Assembly (NCBI RefSeq): GCF_000241465.1
Contig: NZ_JH584235.1
Coordinates: 1,317,792 to 1,381,791, forward strand
Reading direction: 5' to 3'
DNA: 64,000 nucleotides
Origin: Sphingomonas echinoides ATCC 14820
GTDB lineage: Bacteria > Pseudomonadota > Alphaproteobacteria > Sphingomonadales > Sphingomonadaceae
Each line of letters starts with the position of its first letter. The stretch's first letter is position 1. The notes under the pieces are model-generated. The model searched no databases and was not told the DNA's origin. It worked only from the letters and a program-made list of their open reading frames with translations. The position numbers were made by a program, and so were the translations under genes. Of this stretch, positions 1 through 7,942 are shown in pieces.

Positions 1-14
1 GCCCCTCTCCCCGA

Positions 15-38
15 CCCTCTCCCCTGAAGGGGAGAGGG
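15..38. repeat. GC-rich palindrome before atpC
   Basis: A perfect 10-bp stem (CCCTCTCCCC pairing with GGGGAGAGGG around a TGAA loop) lies in the short gap before atpC. It resembles the pyrimidine/purine palindromes at 42.5, 53.7, 55.1 and 62.5 kb and probably belongs to the same dispersed family. It could act as an mRNA stability or attenuation hairpin inside the atp operon, but only the palindrome itself is seen. Confidence 0.7.
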
Positions 39-52
39 AGAAGGACACAAGA

Positions 53-304
53 ATGCTCCACTTCGAACTCGTCACGCCTGAAAAGCTCGTCCGCTCGGAG
101 GACGTGTACATGGTCGTCGTCCCCGGATCGGAAGGCGATTTCGGCGTACTGGAGGGCCATGCCCCGGTGATGTCGACGATCCGCGACGGCGCGCTGTCGG
201 TCTATCGCACCGAAAAGGGCGAACCCGAATTGATCGCGATCGAAGGCGGTTTCGCCGAAGTGAATGCCAACGGCCTGACCGTGCTGGCCGAACGCGCCGC
301 CTAA
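53..304 (+). CDS. atpC: F1 ATP synthase epsilon subunit, short form
   Basis: Epsilon subunit of the F1Fo ATP synthase, part of the central stalk that couples proton flow to catalysis. The 83 residues match the N-terminal beta-sandwich domain: the opening [12 protein letters not shown] and the segment [20 protein letters not shown] are typical of the family. The start has AAGGA ten bases upstream. Most bacterial epsilon subunits are about 130-140 residues with a C-terminal two-helix hairpin that inhibits the enzyme; that hairpin is absent and the stop codon follows the beta domain directly. The short form is, to my knowledge, usual in sphingomonads. The gene should be the last of the atp operon, the rest lying upstream of the window. 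Confidence 0.93.
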   Translation: MLHFELVTPEKLVRSEDVYMVVVPGSEGDFGVLEGHAPVMSTIRDGALSVYRTEKGEPELIAIEGGFAEVNANGLTVLAERAA

Positions 305-360
305 GCCGAGCGGCCCCGCCCTTTACCGGGCATTAACTACACCCTGCGACACAGCGGGCC

Positions 361-1884
361 ATGGATATCCTCCTTGGCCAACTCTCCCGTCCCCTGCCCC
401 ACCGTGCGAGCGCGGTGTCGGTGCGTGCAGCCTGGATCGCGCTTGCGGCAACGATTATCGCTGCGGTGCTGCTCCGCTTCGGTCTGTTCGGCAATCCGAT
501 CGCGGGACTGGACGAGCAGCTCTATCTGCTGATCGGAGACCGCATATGGCATGGGGAACTGCCCTATGTCGACATTTGGGACCGCAAGCCGCTCGGTCTG
601 TTCGTCCTGTTTGCCGCGATCCGGCTCTTGCCGGGGGACGGATTCCTTGCCGCGCAAATGGTCGCCACGGCCTTTGCCGCCGCCACCGCCTTCCTGATCG
701 CGCTGTTCATGCGCCGACGCGTTGGCTGGGTTCCCGCGACGATGGCCGGGATGTTCTATCTCGCGCAGCTCAACATTCTGTGGGGCGACACCACCCAGAC
801 GCCGGTATTTTACGATCTGCTGGTGATGGCAGCGGCCATGCTGACCCTGCGCGCCTGCGACACGGCCAATGAGCGTGTCCGCACCGGCAGCGGCGTCGCT
901 GCGGTGGCGCTGATCGGTCTCGCCATCCAGATCAAGACCAACGCCATCTTTCAAGGCGGGTTCTTTGGGGCCTGGCTGATCTGGTCGGTGTGGCGCGAAA
1001 CCCGCGATCCGGTCCGCATTGTGCGCCTGGCCGTGCCGATGGTGCTCGCCGCCGCGGTGCCTACGCTGGCGGCAATGCTGTCCTACGCGGCGCTCGGCCA
1101 TTTCGATGCCTGGTGGCAAGCCAATGTGCTGTCAGTAATCGCCAAGGGCCGACCGACCGACCCTGCGGCGATCGACAATCTCGCGACCTCCGTCATCCTG
1201 ACTTTGCCCGCCTTGGTGGTTGCGCTGCTCGGCCTGTGGGCCCGGACCGAACGCTTCCAGATGTGGGAGAAAGAGACGCTCTTCATCCTCGGCTGGATCG
1301 CGTTCGGACTGGTCGATTTCGGCGCGATCGGCGGATATTTCCCGCATTATGCGATTCCGCTGGTGCTGGCGTGCTGCCCGTTGATCGCGCATGCCTTCGC
1401 CATTCCCCGGTTCGGCAAGGCACTCTTCGCCACGGTGATGGCATGGCCGCTATTTTACGCGGTCGTCGTCGCGCCCAAAATCGGCGCGATCGAGCGCGTT
1501 TATGCTGCGAATGTCGTCGCCGCACTGCCACGCGATGTGACGACGCGCTGCCTGTTCATCTACGAGGGGCCGGTTGCTTATTATCAGCTCAGCAACGCGT
1601 GCCGGGTGACGCGCTTCGCCTTCACCGCGCATCTCAGTTCGACGCGCGAGGCGAATGCGCTGGGCGTCGACCAGGCGCAGGCACTGCGCGACGCACTCGC
1701 GCGGCGGCCTGGCACGATCATCACCATCGCCCACTCGATCTGGACCGACCGCAACCCGGCGATGGAACGACTCCTGGGTGCCACGCTGGCCCGCGACTAC
1801 CATCCGACAACTGGCCTGCCCCACCGGGTCTATACCGGCGGGCGCGACCAACTGGTCATCTGGCGGCGCAACGTCGGACGGTAA
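361..1884 (+). CDS. Polytopic membrane glycosyltransferase, GT39/ArnT-like
   Basis: A 507-residue integral membrane protein with about ten hydrophobic segments. After the first membrane helix there is a periplasmic loop holding an acidic motif (GLDEQLYL) followed by a D-x-KP segment (VDIWDRKPLG). This arrangement is typical of the GT39/ArnT/PMT_2 fold, which moves sugars from polyprenyl-phosphate carriers to lipid or protein acceptors at the periplasmic face. The C-terminal third (about residues 385-505) is a soluble periplasmic-type domain. Donor and acceptor cannot be read from the sequence. It stands alone between atpC and a cpaF-like gene on the same strand, without a clear sugar cluster. 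The family call is fairly sure, the substrate unknown. Confidence 0.75.
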   Translation: MDILLGQLSRPLPHRASAVSVRAAWIALAATIIAAVLLRFGLFGNPIAGLDEQLYLLIGDRIWHGELPYVDIWDRKPLGLFVLFAAIRLLPGDGFLAAQMVATAFAAATAFLIALFMRRRVGWVPATMAGMFYLAQLNILWGDTTQTPVFYDLLVMAAAMLTLRACDTANERVRTGSGVAAVALIGLAIQIKTNAIFQGGFFGAWLIWSVWRETRDPVRIVRLAVPMVLAAAVPTLAAMLSYAALGHFDAWWQANVLSVIAKGRPTDPAAIDNLATSVILTLPALVVALLGLWARTERFQMWEKETLFILGWIAFGLVDFGAIGGYFPHYAIPLVLACCPLIAHAFAIPRFGKALFATVMAWPLFYAVVVAPKIGAIERVYAANVVAALPRDVTTRCLFIYEGPVAYYQLSNACRVTRFAFTAHLSSTREANALGVDQAQALRDALARRPGTIITIAHSIWTDRNPAMERLLGATLARDYHPTTGLPHRVYTGGRDQLVIWRRNVGR

Positions 1885-1968
1885 AGTCGGCACACCGCGC
1901 GACCGTGGTTAGGCAATTGTAAAAGCTTGGGCGCTAGCGTCCGGGCGAACGACAAGGAACTGAGTGGC

Positions 1969-3498
1969 ATGAGTGCATTTGGGCGCAGACCTGGATCAGC
2001 CGGACCGGGCACCCGGCCAGCCTTCGGCGTCGCGCGGCCGATGCACGGCGCGGGCGTCCGGCCCGCGACCGAGGCGGAGACCGCCAGCGATCAGTTCCCG
2101 CCGCTCCCCCTGCCGCCGCTTCCGGGCGAAACCGAGCCGAGCGGCAACATGCCCGGCCTGCAAATGGACGCGATGCAGCGCCTTGCCGACCGGCAAGCGT
2201 CTTCGGGCGATGCCGGCAATTCCAAGGTCGAGGGCTTCGAAAGCTCGATCCACAAGATCAAGGAACAGGTGCTCCCCCGCCTGCTCGAACGCGTCGATCC
2301 CGAGGCAGCCGCAACGCTCGACAAGGATGAGCTTGCCGAGGAATTCCGCCCAATCATCGGCGAAGTGCTCGCCGAGCTGAAGCTCACGCTCAACCGCCGC
2401 GAGCAGTTCGCACTCGAAAAGGTGCTGGTCGACGAGTTGCTCGGTCTAGGCCCGCTCGAAGAATTGCTCGCCGATCCGAACATCACCGACATCATGGTCA
2501 ACGGCCCCGAGCAGACCTATGTCGAACGCAAGGGCAAGCTCGAGCTCGCGCAGATCCAGTTTCGCGATGAGGAACATCTGTTCCAGATCGCGCAGCGCAT
2601 CTGCAACTCGGTCGGCCGCCGCGTCGACCAGACCACGCCGCTCGCCGACGCCCGCCTCAAGGACGGCAGCCGCGTCAACGTGATCGTGCCGCCGCTCAGC
2701 TTGCGCGGCACTGCGATCTCGATTCGTAAATTCTCCGCCAAGCCGATCACGCTCGACATGATGGCGGGCTTCGGCTCGATGAGCCCCAAGATGGCGACCG
2801 CGCTGAAGATCGCCGGCGCATGCCGCTTCAACGTCGTCATCTCGGGCGGCACCGGCTCGGGCAAAACCACGATGCTCAACGCCTTGTCCAAGATGATCGA
2901 CCCGGGCGAGCGCGTGCTGACGATCGAGGACGCCGCCGAACTTCGCCTGCAGCAGCCGCACTGGCTCCCACTCGAAACGCGCCCTGCCAATCTCGAAGGC
3001 CAGGGCGAAATCAGCATCCGCGACCTCGTCAAGAACGCGCTGCGTATGCGCCCGGACCGCATCATCCTCGGCGAAATCCGCGGCAGCGAGTGTTTCGACA
3101 TGCTCGCTGCGATGAACACCGGTCACGATGGCTCGATGTGTACGCTCCACGCCAACTCCCCACGCGAGGCGCTCGCGCGTATGGAGAACATGGTGATGAT
3201 GTCCGACATCAAGGTTCCCAAGGAAGCGATCAGCCGCCAGATCGCCGATTCGGTCGAGATGATCATCCAGGTCAAGCGCCTGCGCGACGGCTCGCGCCGC
3301 GTCACCAACGTGACCGAGGTGATCGGCATGGAAGGCCCGGTGATCGTCACGCAGGAACTGTTCAAGTTCGAATATCTCGACGAGAGCGCCGACGGCAAGA
3401 TCATCGGCGAATATCGCTCGATGGGCCTGCGCCCCTACACGCTGGAAAAGGCGCGCACCTTCGGCTTCGACCAGGCGTATCTTGAGGCGTGCCTCTGA
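1969..3498 (+). CDS. cpaF: CpaF/TadA-type secretion ATPase
   Basis: Cytoplasmic hexameric ATPase of the type II/IV secretion superfamily, the motor of Flp/Tad pilus assembly. In the 509-residue protein the N-terminal 100 residues are proline-rich and variable. Then come the conserved NITDIMVNGP segment, the GGTGSGKTTML Walker A (near residue 295), an acidic TIEDAAEL box, ILGEIRGSE as Walker B, and HANSPREALARME. The ATG at 1969 is preferred over an in-frame TTG at 1927 because AAGGA lies about ten bases upstream of it. No other tad/cpa gene (pilin, prepilin peptidase, CpaB/C/E, TadB/C) is seen nearby, so it is an orphan or an extra copy. The family call is firm; the role in pilus assembly is by homology only. 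Confidence 0.9.
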   Translation: MSAFGRRPGSAGPGTRPAFGVARPMHGAGVRPATEAETASDQFPPLPLPPLPGETEPSGNMPGLQMDAMQRLADRQASSGDAGNSKVEGFESSIHKIKEQVLPRLLERVDPEAAATLDKDELAEEFRPIIGEVLAELKLTLNRREQFALEKVLVDELLGLGPLEELLADPNITDIMVNGPEQTYVERKGKLELAQIQFRDEEHLFQIAQRICNSVGRRVDQTTPLADARLKDGSRVNVIVPPLSLRGTAISIRKFSAKPITLDMMAGFGSMSPKMATALKIAGACRFNVVISGGTGSGKTTMLNALSKMIDPGERVLTIEDAAELRLQQPHWLPLETRPANLEGQGEISIRDLVKNALRMRPDRIILGEIRGSECFDMLAAMNTGHDGSMCTLHANSPREALARMENMVMMSDIKVPKEAISRQIADSVEMIIQVKRLRDGSRRVTNVTEVIGMEGPVIVTQELFKFEYLDESADGKIIGEYRSMGLRPYTLEKARTFGFDQAYLEACL

Positions 3499-3526
3499 CC
3501 GCTAAATCGGGTATCGATGGCAACCG

Positions 3527-4690
3527 ATGCGTTGCTTCGTGTTTCTGTTTTTTTTGCTTTGCGCCGCCGCCCCCGATGCGCCGCCCATACCGCATGCAAG
3601 CGCAACCCGTGCCCGAGAGGCCGAAGCCCCCTGGGTTGCCTTCACGCTGACCCCCGCCGAGCAGATTTGCTTCCAGGCGGTGGTCGATGGCCACCCCGTG
3701 GCGGCGATCCTCGATACGGGGGTGAGCACCTCGCTCCTGTCGCGCCGATTCGTCGATGCAGCACGGATGCGCGTGCGCGGCGGTCATGCCGCGCTTGCGA
3801 TCGGCGGCACTGTGGCGAGCGGCTGGGTGGATCCGTCAAGCGTCACCATCGCCGCGCATACGGTGCAAAACCCCCGCCTGATGACGGCCCCCCTGCCGCC
3901 CGCAACGACGGGCCAAGCGGCGATCGACCTGTTGGTCGGCAGCGACATGATCGCGCATTATGCACTCGACATCGATTATGCCGCACAGCGCTTCCGCTTG
4001 CTCCCATCGGGCAGTCTCCCCTTCGCCGGGAACATCGCGCCGCTGCGGATTGGCGGGGAATGGTCGAGCTATGTGACCGATCTTCTTGTCGGCACCCACC
4101 ATCTGTCGCGCATGGCAATCGACACCGGAGATGGCAGCGCCATCACCGTGACCCGGGGCGCGTGGTCCGCACTGGCTGAGCAGCAACGTCCGACCAGTTC
4201 GACCATCAGCTATGGCGTCGGCGGTGCGGCGATTGTCGATCTTGCGATTGTCCCCGGCGTGCGCAGCGGCGCGGCACCGGCACGCACCGTCGAAATGCGG
4301 ATCGAGCCATCGGGAGGCTACACCGCCACGATCGGCATGAACGGACGGATCGGTTCGGGCTTCCTGCGCCACTATCGCGTCTTGCTTGATCCCCATGCCG
4401 GGCGAATGGTGTTGCTCCCGGGTTCATCCGTGGACACGCCGCCGCTGCGTTCAACCAGCGGCCTTATTCTGCGCCGCGACGACGATCGGCTGACGGTGCT
4501 GCATGTCATGCGCGGCGGCCCGGCCGAGGCTGACGGCTGGCAAGCCGGCGAACAGATCTGTGCCGTGGACGGGCTTCCGGTCAGCGCCCAGGGCACCTTG
4601 CATTGGCCGGTCGATACCGCCGGGCGCAGCGTGCGGCTGGCGACCTGCACTGGCGTGACCCGAACCTTGACCTTGCGCGCCTTTTATTGA
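3527..4690 (+). CDS. Secreted retropepsin-like aspartyl protease with PDZ domain
   Basis: A 387-residue exported protein. A hydrophobic signal segment (MRCFVFLFFLLCAAA) is followed by two aspartyl-protease half-domains. The first carries the active-site-like DTGVSTSLL (about residue 64) and the second IDTGDGSAITV (about residue 205), so each lobe keeps a DTG. The C-terminal 80 residues resemble a PDZ domain (LHVMRGGPAEADGWQAGEQICAVDG), which in this family recognises substrates or membrane partners. The Cys at the end of the signal peptide is not in a good lipobox, so a lipoprotein is unlikely. The gene is convergent with the small membrane gene at 4.7 kb. Family call confident; substrate unknown. 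Confidence 0.75.
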   Translation: MRCFVFLFFLLCAAAPDAPPIPHASATRAREAEAPWVAFTLTPAEQICFQAVVDGHPVAAILDTGVSTSLLSRRFVDAARMRVRGGHAALAIGGTVASGWVDPSSVTIAAHTVQNPRLMTAPLPPATTGQAAIDLLVGSDMIAHYALDIDYAAQRFRLLPSGSLPFAGNIAPLRIGGEWSSYVTDLLVGTHHLSRMAIDTGDGSAITVTRGAWSALAEQQRPTSSTISYGVGGAAIVDLAIVPGVRSGAAPARTVEMRIEPSGGYTATIGMNGRIGSGFLRHYRVLLDPHAGRMVLLPGSSVDTPPLRSTSGLILRRDDDRLTVLHVMRGGPAEADGWQAGEQICAVDGLPVSAQGTLHWPVDTAGRSVRLATCTGVTRTLTLRAFY

Positions 4691-4709
4691 GGGCGGTCGT
4701 GCCCGATCC

Positions 4710-4889
4710 TCATCGATGCGCCGCCATGATCGCGCAGCCAACCGCCGCGATGACCGCCGCCATTTGCACGCTTGGCCAATTGATCCATCCAACCTTGTCG
4801 AGGTCGCGCCGCGTCCGGTGTCGCCAGTCGCCCAACCCGGCCAGCCCCGCGACGACCATCGCGCCCGCTGCCGCCACCCACCAAAGCAC
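4710..4889 (-). CDS. Small two-helix membrane protein downstream of phaR
   Basis: A 59-codon frame starting at GTG and lying just after the phaR stop (a CTG four codons upstream, overlapping that stop, is also open). The predicted protein has two hydrophobic helices (LWWVAAAGAMVVAGLAGLG and VQMAAVIAAVGCAIM) around a charged centre with DWRHRTRRDLDKVGW. This layout fits a genuine two-pass inner-membrane protein, and small proteins of this look occur in sphingomonads as I recall. No function is recognised. Tight packing behind phaR suggests co-transcription. The start codon is the least certain part. Confidence 0.5.
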   Translation of the reverse strand: MLWWVAAAGAMVVAGLAGLGDWRHRTRRDLDKVGWINWPSVQMAAVIAAVGCAIMAAHR

Positions 4890-4897
4890 CGCGTCGC

Positions 4898-5455
4898 TCA
4901 GTCGCCGAGCTTTTCGATCTTTTCGTGCAGGCGGCCAAGCTCGGCCTTCAGCGCGGCGATCTCGTCATCCTTGCTCGCGGCACTGGCGGCCGGAGCCAGA
5001 CCAGCGGCCACGCCGGGCTTGAACGCCGCCGTCGCCGCCTCGAACATCGCCATATTCTGCTTGGCCAATTCCGCGAAAGGCGAATTGGCGAATGCACCCT
5101 CGACCGCCGATTTGAACTGTTGCTGATTGCGGCGGAAACTGTCCATCGACGCTTCGAGATAGCCCGGCACCATCGCCTGCATGGAATCGCCATACATCGC
5201 GATCAACTGGCGCAGAAACGGCACTGGCAGCATCGTTTGCCCGCGCTGTTCCTCTTCCATGATGATCTGGGTCAGAATGTTGTGCGTAATGTCCTCTTCG
5301 GACTTTGCATCCACCACCTTGAAATCCCGCCCGTCGCGCGTCATCGCTGCAAGGTGCTCGAGCGTGATGTAAGAGGATGTCTCGGTATTATAGAGACGGC
5401 GGTTCGCGTATTTTTTAATGATCACCGGGCCATCGCCCGGAACGGTCTTCTTCAT
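4898..5455 (-). CDS. phaR: Polyhydroxyalkanoate synthesis regulator PhaR
   Basis: DNA- and polyester-binding repressor that links phasin and synthase gene expression to the presence of PHA granules. The 185-residue protein has the diagnostic N-terminal PHB/PHA accumulation regulator domain, with IIKKYANRRLYNTETSSYIT near residues 12-31, then the central PHB_acc region (EEEQRGQTMLPVPFLRQLI, MQAMVPGYLEASM) and a C-terminal coiled coil (DEIAALKAELGRLHEKIEKL). It is divergent from the PhaC-like gene, with a thiolase beyond, which fits a PHA locus. Its start codon touches the start proposed for the divergent gene, so any regulatory region must overlap coding sequence. Confidence 0.93.
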   Translation of the reverse strand: MKKTVPGDGPVIIKKYANRRLYNTETSSYITLEHLAAMTRDGRDFKVVDAKSEEDITHNILTQIIMEEEQRGQTMLPVPFLRQLIAMYGDSMQAMVPGYLEASMDSFRRNQQQFKSAVEGAFANSPFAELAKQNMAMFEAATAAFKPGVAAGLAPAASAASKDDEIAALKAELGRLHEKIEKLGD

Positions 5456-6554
5456 GAAGAGAGGCTCCCCGCCTGTGGTTGCGCAAGTCCTACCATCATT
5501 TATTGCCGCACCGCAACACGGCCCGCGTCCACTGCCTTTGTTCCTCGATATCTTGCGCGATCAGACGGCGGAATCGCCGGAGCGAACCGCAGCGGCGCTA
5601 GCGGGACTGCGCGCCTATCAGGATGCGCCGCGCGCAAAACCGCGCAAGCCGATGCCCGCGCGTTTCCGCAAAGGCAAAGCGCGGCTGCGGGACTATGGGG
5701 CAAAGGGTGCCACCGGGCGGGCGGTGATCGTCATCCCTTCGCTCATCAACCCGCCGCACATCCTCGATCTGCGCCCCGAAAGTTCGCTGTTGCGCTGGCT
5801 CGCCAGCCAGGGCCATCGCCCGTTCATGCTCGATTGGGGAACGCCGGAGCCCAAAGCGCGCAATATGGACGTCGACGCCCATATCCGCCGCATAGTGCTG
5901 CCGCTGATCGCCAAATTTGCGGTGCCGCCGGTCTTGGTTGGATATTGCCTTGGCGGAACGATGGCGCTGGCCGCCGCCTGTCTGGCCGAGGTGGCGGGCG
6001 TCGCGCTGATCGCATCGCCGTGGCACTTTACGGGGTACGGTGCCGCCGCGCGTGCGGAAATAGCAGCCTTGTGGGCCTCGGCCAGGCCCGCCTGCGACAC
6101 GCTCGGGCTCGTGCCGATGGAGGTCTTGCAAGCGGGTTTCTGGCGGCTGGATCCGGCGCGCACGATCGCGAAATATGAAGCCTTTGCCGCTTTGGAACCG
6201 GATAGCGACGCCGCGCGCACCTTCATCGCGCTGGAAGATTGGGCCAATGGCGGTGCCCCCCTGCCCTTTGCGACCGGGGCCCAAATCTTCGAAGACTTGA
6301 TCGCAGCAGACACGCCCGGCACCGGCGCGTGGCGCATCGACGGGGTGACGCTCGCCCCGTCGGCGCTGTCCTGCCCGGCGATCGAGTTCGTGTCGCTCAA
6401 CGACCGCATCGTTCCGGCGGCAAGCGCCGCAGACTTGCCCGACCGCCGCGATTTGGGGGCAGGCCATGTCGGGATGATCGTCGGGCGCGGCGCGCGCGCG
6501 CAACTGTGGGAACCACTGTCGGACTGGTTAAAGGCGCTTTCGCCCCCTAGATAG
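5454..6554 (+). CDS. Short PhaC-like alpha/beta hydrolase
   Basis: A 366-residue alpha/beta-hydrolase related to class I poly(3-hydroxyalkanoate) synthases. The nucleophile elbow reads GYCLGGT, with Cys rather than Ser as in PhaC. A later Asp lies in LNDRIVPAAS and a His in GAGHVGMIVG, completing the C-D-H triad. Class I synthases are about 580 residues; here the long N-terminal domain is missing, so this may be a PHA-synthase-like hydrolase or an accessory enzyme. The start is uncertain: ATG at 5454 overlaps the divergent phaR start by two bases, whereas GTG at 5475 has AGAGAGG at a proper distance and may be the real start. The neighbouring phaR and thiolase genes support a role in PHA metabolism. 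Confidence 0.75.
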   Translation: MKRGSPPVVAQVLPSFIAAPQHGPRPLPLFLDILRDQTAESPERTAAALAGLRAYQDAPRAKPRKPMPARFRKGKARLRDYGAKGATGRAVIVIPSLINPPHILDLRPESSLLRWLASQGHRPFMLDWGTPEPKARNMDVDAHIRRIVLPLIAKFAVPPVLVGYCLGGTMALAAACLAEVAGVALIASPWHFTGYGAAARAEIAALWASARPACDTLGLVPMEVLQAGFWRLDPARTIAKYEAFAALEPDSDAARTFIALEDWANGGAPLPFATGAQIFEDLIAADTPGTGAWRIDGVTLAPSALSCPAIEFVSLNDRIVPAASAADLPDRRDLGAGHVGMIVGRGARAQLWEPLSDWLKALSPPR

Positions 6555-6583
6555 GCCGCGACACAGATTTCCGGAGAGACCCC

Positions 6584-7756
6584 ATGCAGGACATCGTCAT
6601 CACCGCCGCCAAGCGTACCCCGGTCGGCAGCTTCCTTGGTGCGTTTGCCGCAACGCCCGCGCACGAACTCGGGCGGATCGCGATCGAGGCAGCGCTCGCG
6701 CAGGCCGGCGTTGCGGGTGCGGACGTGTCCGAAGTCATTCTAGGCCAGGTGCTGACCGCCGCACAGGGCCAGAACCCGGCGCGGCAAGCGTCGATGGCGG
6801 CGGGCGTGCCCAAGGAAATTCCGGCCTGGGGCGTCAATCAGGTGTGCGGCTCGGGGCTGCGCGCGGTCGCGCTGGCGGCACAGGCGATCGCCACGGGGGA
6901 TTCGACCATCGTCGTTGCCGGTGGACAGGAATCGATGTCGATGAGCGCCCATGCCCAATTGCTGCGCGCCGGACAGAAAATGGGCGACCTCAGCTTGATC
7001 GACACGATGGTCAAGGATGGGCTGACCGATGCCTTCAACAGCTATCACATGGGCATCACCGCCGAGAATCTGGCCGAGCAATATCAGATCACGCGCGCCG
7101 CGCAGGACGACTTTGCCGTGCGATCGCAAAACCTTGCCGATGCGGCGCGGTCGTCCGGGCGCTTCCGCGCTGAGATCGTGCCGGTCACCATCAAGGGCCG
7201 CAAGGGCGAGACGATCGTCGCCGACGACGAATATATCCGCGCCGGTGTGACCGTGGAAAGCGTGTCGGGGCTGCGTCCTGCCTTCAAAAAGGATGGCTCG
7301 GTTACTGCGGCCAACGCCTCTGGCCTCAACGACGGAGCGGCCGCGCTGGTGCTGATGAGCCGCGCCGAAGCCGAACGCCGCAGATCGCCGATCCTGGCGC
7401 GGATTGCGAGCTGGGCATCGGCCGGTGTCGACCCTTCGATCATGGGGATCGGCCCCGTCCCCGCGACTCGGCGCGCCCTGCAAAAAGCCGGGTGGAACAT
7501 CGCGGATCTCGACTTGATCGAGGCCAATGAGGCGTTTGCGGCGCAGGCGCTGTCGGTCGGCAAGGAACTCGAATGGGATGCCGACCGCGTCAACGTGAAT
7601 GGCGGCGCGATCGCCATCGGCCACCCGATCGGTGCCTCGGGCGCGCGCATTCTGACGACGTTGCTGTACGAGATGGCCAAGCGCGATGTGACCAAGGGCT
7701 TGGCAACGCTGTGTATTGGCGGCGGCATGGGGATTGCGCTGTGTGTGGAGCGGTGA
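6584..7756 (+). CDS. phaA: Acetyl-CoA C-acetyltransferase (thiolase)
   Basis: Thiolase condensing two acetyl-CoA to acetoacetyl-CoA, the first step of PHB synthesis, or running in reverse. The 390-residue length and all catalytic signatures fit: the nucleophilic Cys in NQVCGSGLRAV (near residue 88), NEAFAAQ, the catalytic His in GGAIAIGHPIGASGAR, and the second Cys in CIGGGMGIAL. It follows the PhaC-like gene by 29 bases on the same strand and is probably co-transcribed. The expected reductase phaB is not in the window. The context argues for the biosynthetic role (PhaA), but a degradative AtoB-like role cannot be excluded from sequence. Confidence 0.92.
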   Translation: MQDIVITAAKRTPVGSFLGAFAATPAHELGRIAIEAALAQAGVAGADVSEVILGQVLTAAQGQNPARQASMAAGVPKEIPAWGVNQVCGSGLRAVALAAQAIATGDSTIVVAGGQESMSMSAHAQLLRAGQKMGDLSLIDTMVKDGLTDAFNSYHMGITAENLAEQYQITRAAQDDFAVRSQNLADAARSSGRFRAEIVPVTIKGRKGETIVADDEYIRAGVTVESVSGLRPAFKKDGSVTAANASGLNDGAAALVLMSRAEAERRRSPILARIASWASAGVDPSIMGIGPVPATRRALQKAGWNIADLDLIEANEAFAAQALSVGKELEWDADRVNVNGGAIAIGHPIGASGARILTTLLYEMAKRDVTKGLATLCIGGGMGIALCVER

Positions 7757-7902
7757 GACTGCGGTCGCTTTGGTTGCCTGGCAGGGCGTGACACACGGCA
7801 CGTGACAAAAGTGCCACAAATTCATCAAACCGTCACGTTCCATTCATGCGACGTACAGGTAGGGCTTGTCTGCATCTAAGGTTTCTTATTTATTCCCCCC
7901 AA

Positions 7903-7919
7903 CGACCCTTTTTGGGTCG
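7903..7919. promoter_or_regulatory. Leader hairpin before the TonB receptor
   Basis: A 6-bp perfect stem (CGACCC / GGGTCG) with a five-T loop sits about 25 bases before the receptor start and just upstream of its G-rich ribosome-binding site. No T run follows, so a terminator is unlikely. It could be a leader structure affecting translation or an operator palindrome. Nothing else recognisable was seen in the 170-base gap after the thiolase. Confidence 0.35.
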
Positions 7920-7942
7920 GTAGTTATAAAATGGGGGCAAAT

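Noticed and set aside
337..1119. Long minus-strand frame opposite the GT39-like gene
   Set aside because: Low-complexity Arg/His/Gly composition, no motif, fully antisense to a protein with clear membrane helices.
7757..7930. Riboswitch in the leader of the TonB receptor
   Set aside because: Only a short palindrome is present; no cobalamin-box or other conserved riboswitch core could be recognised.
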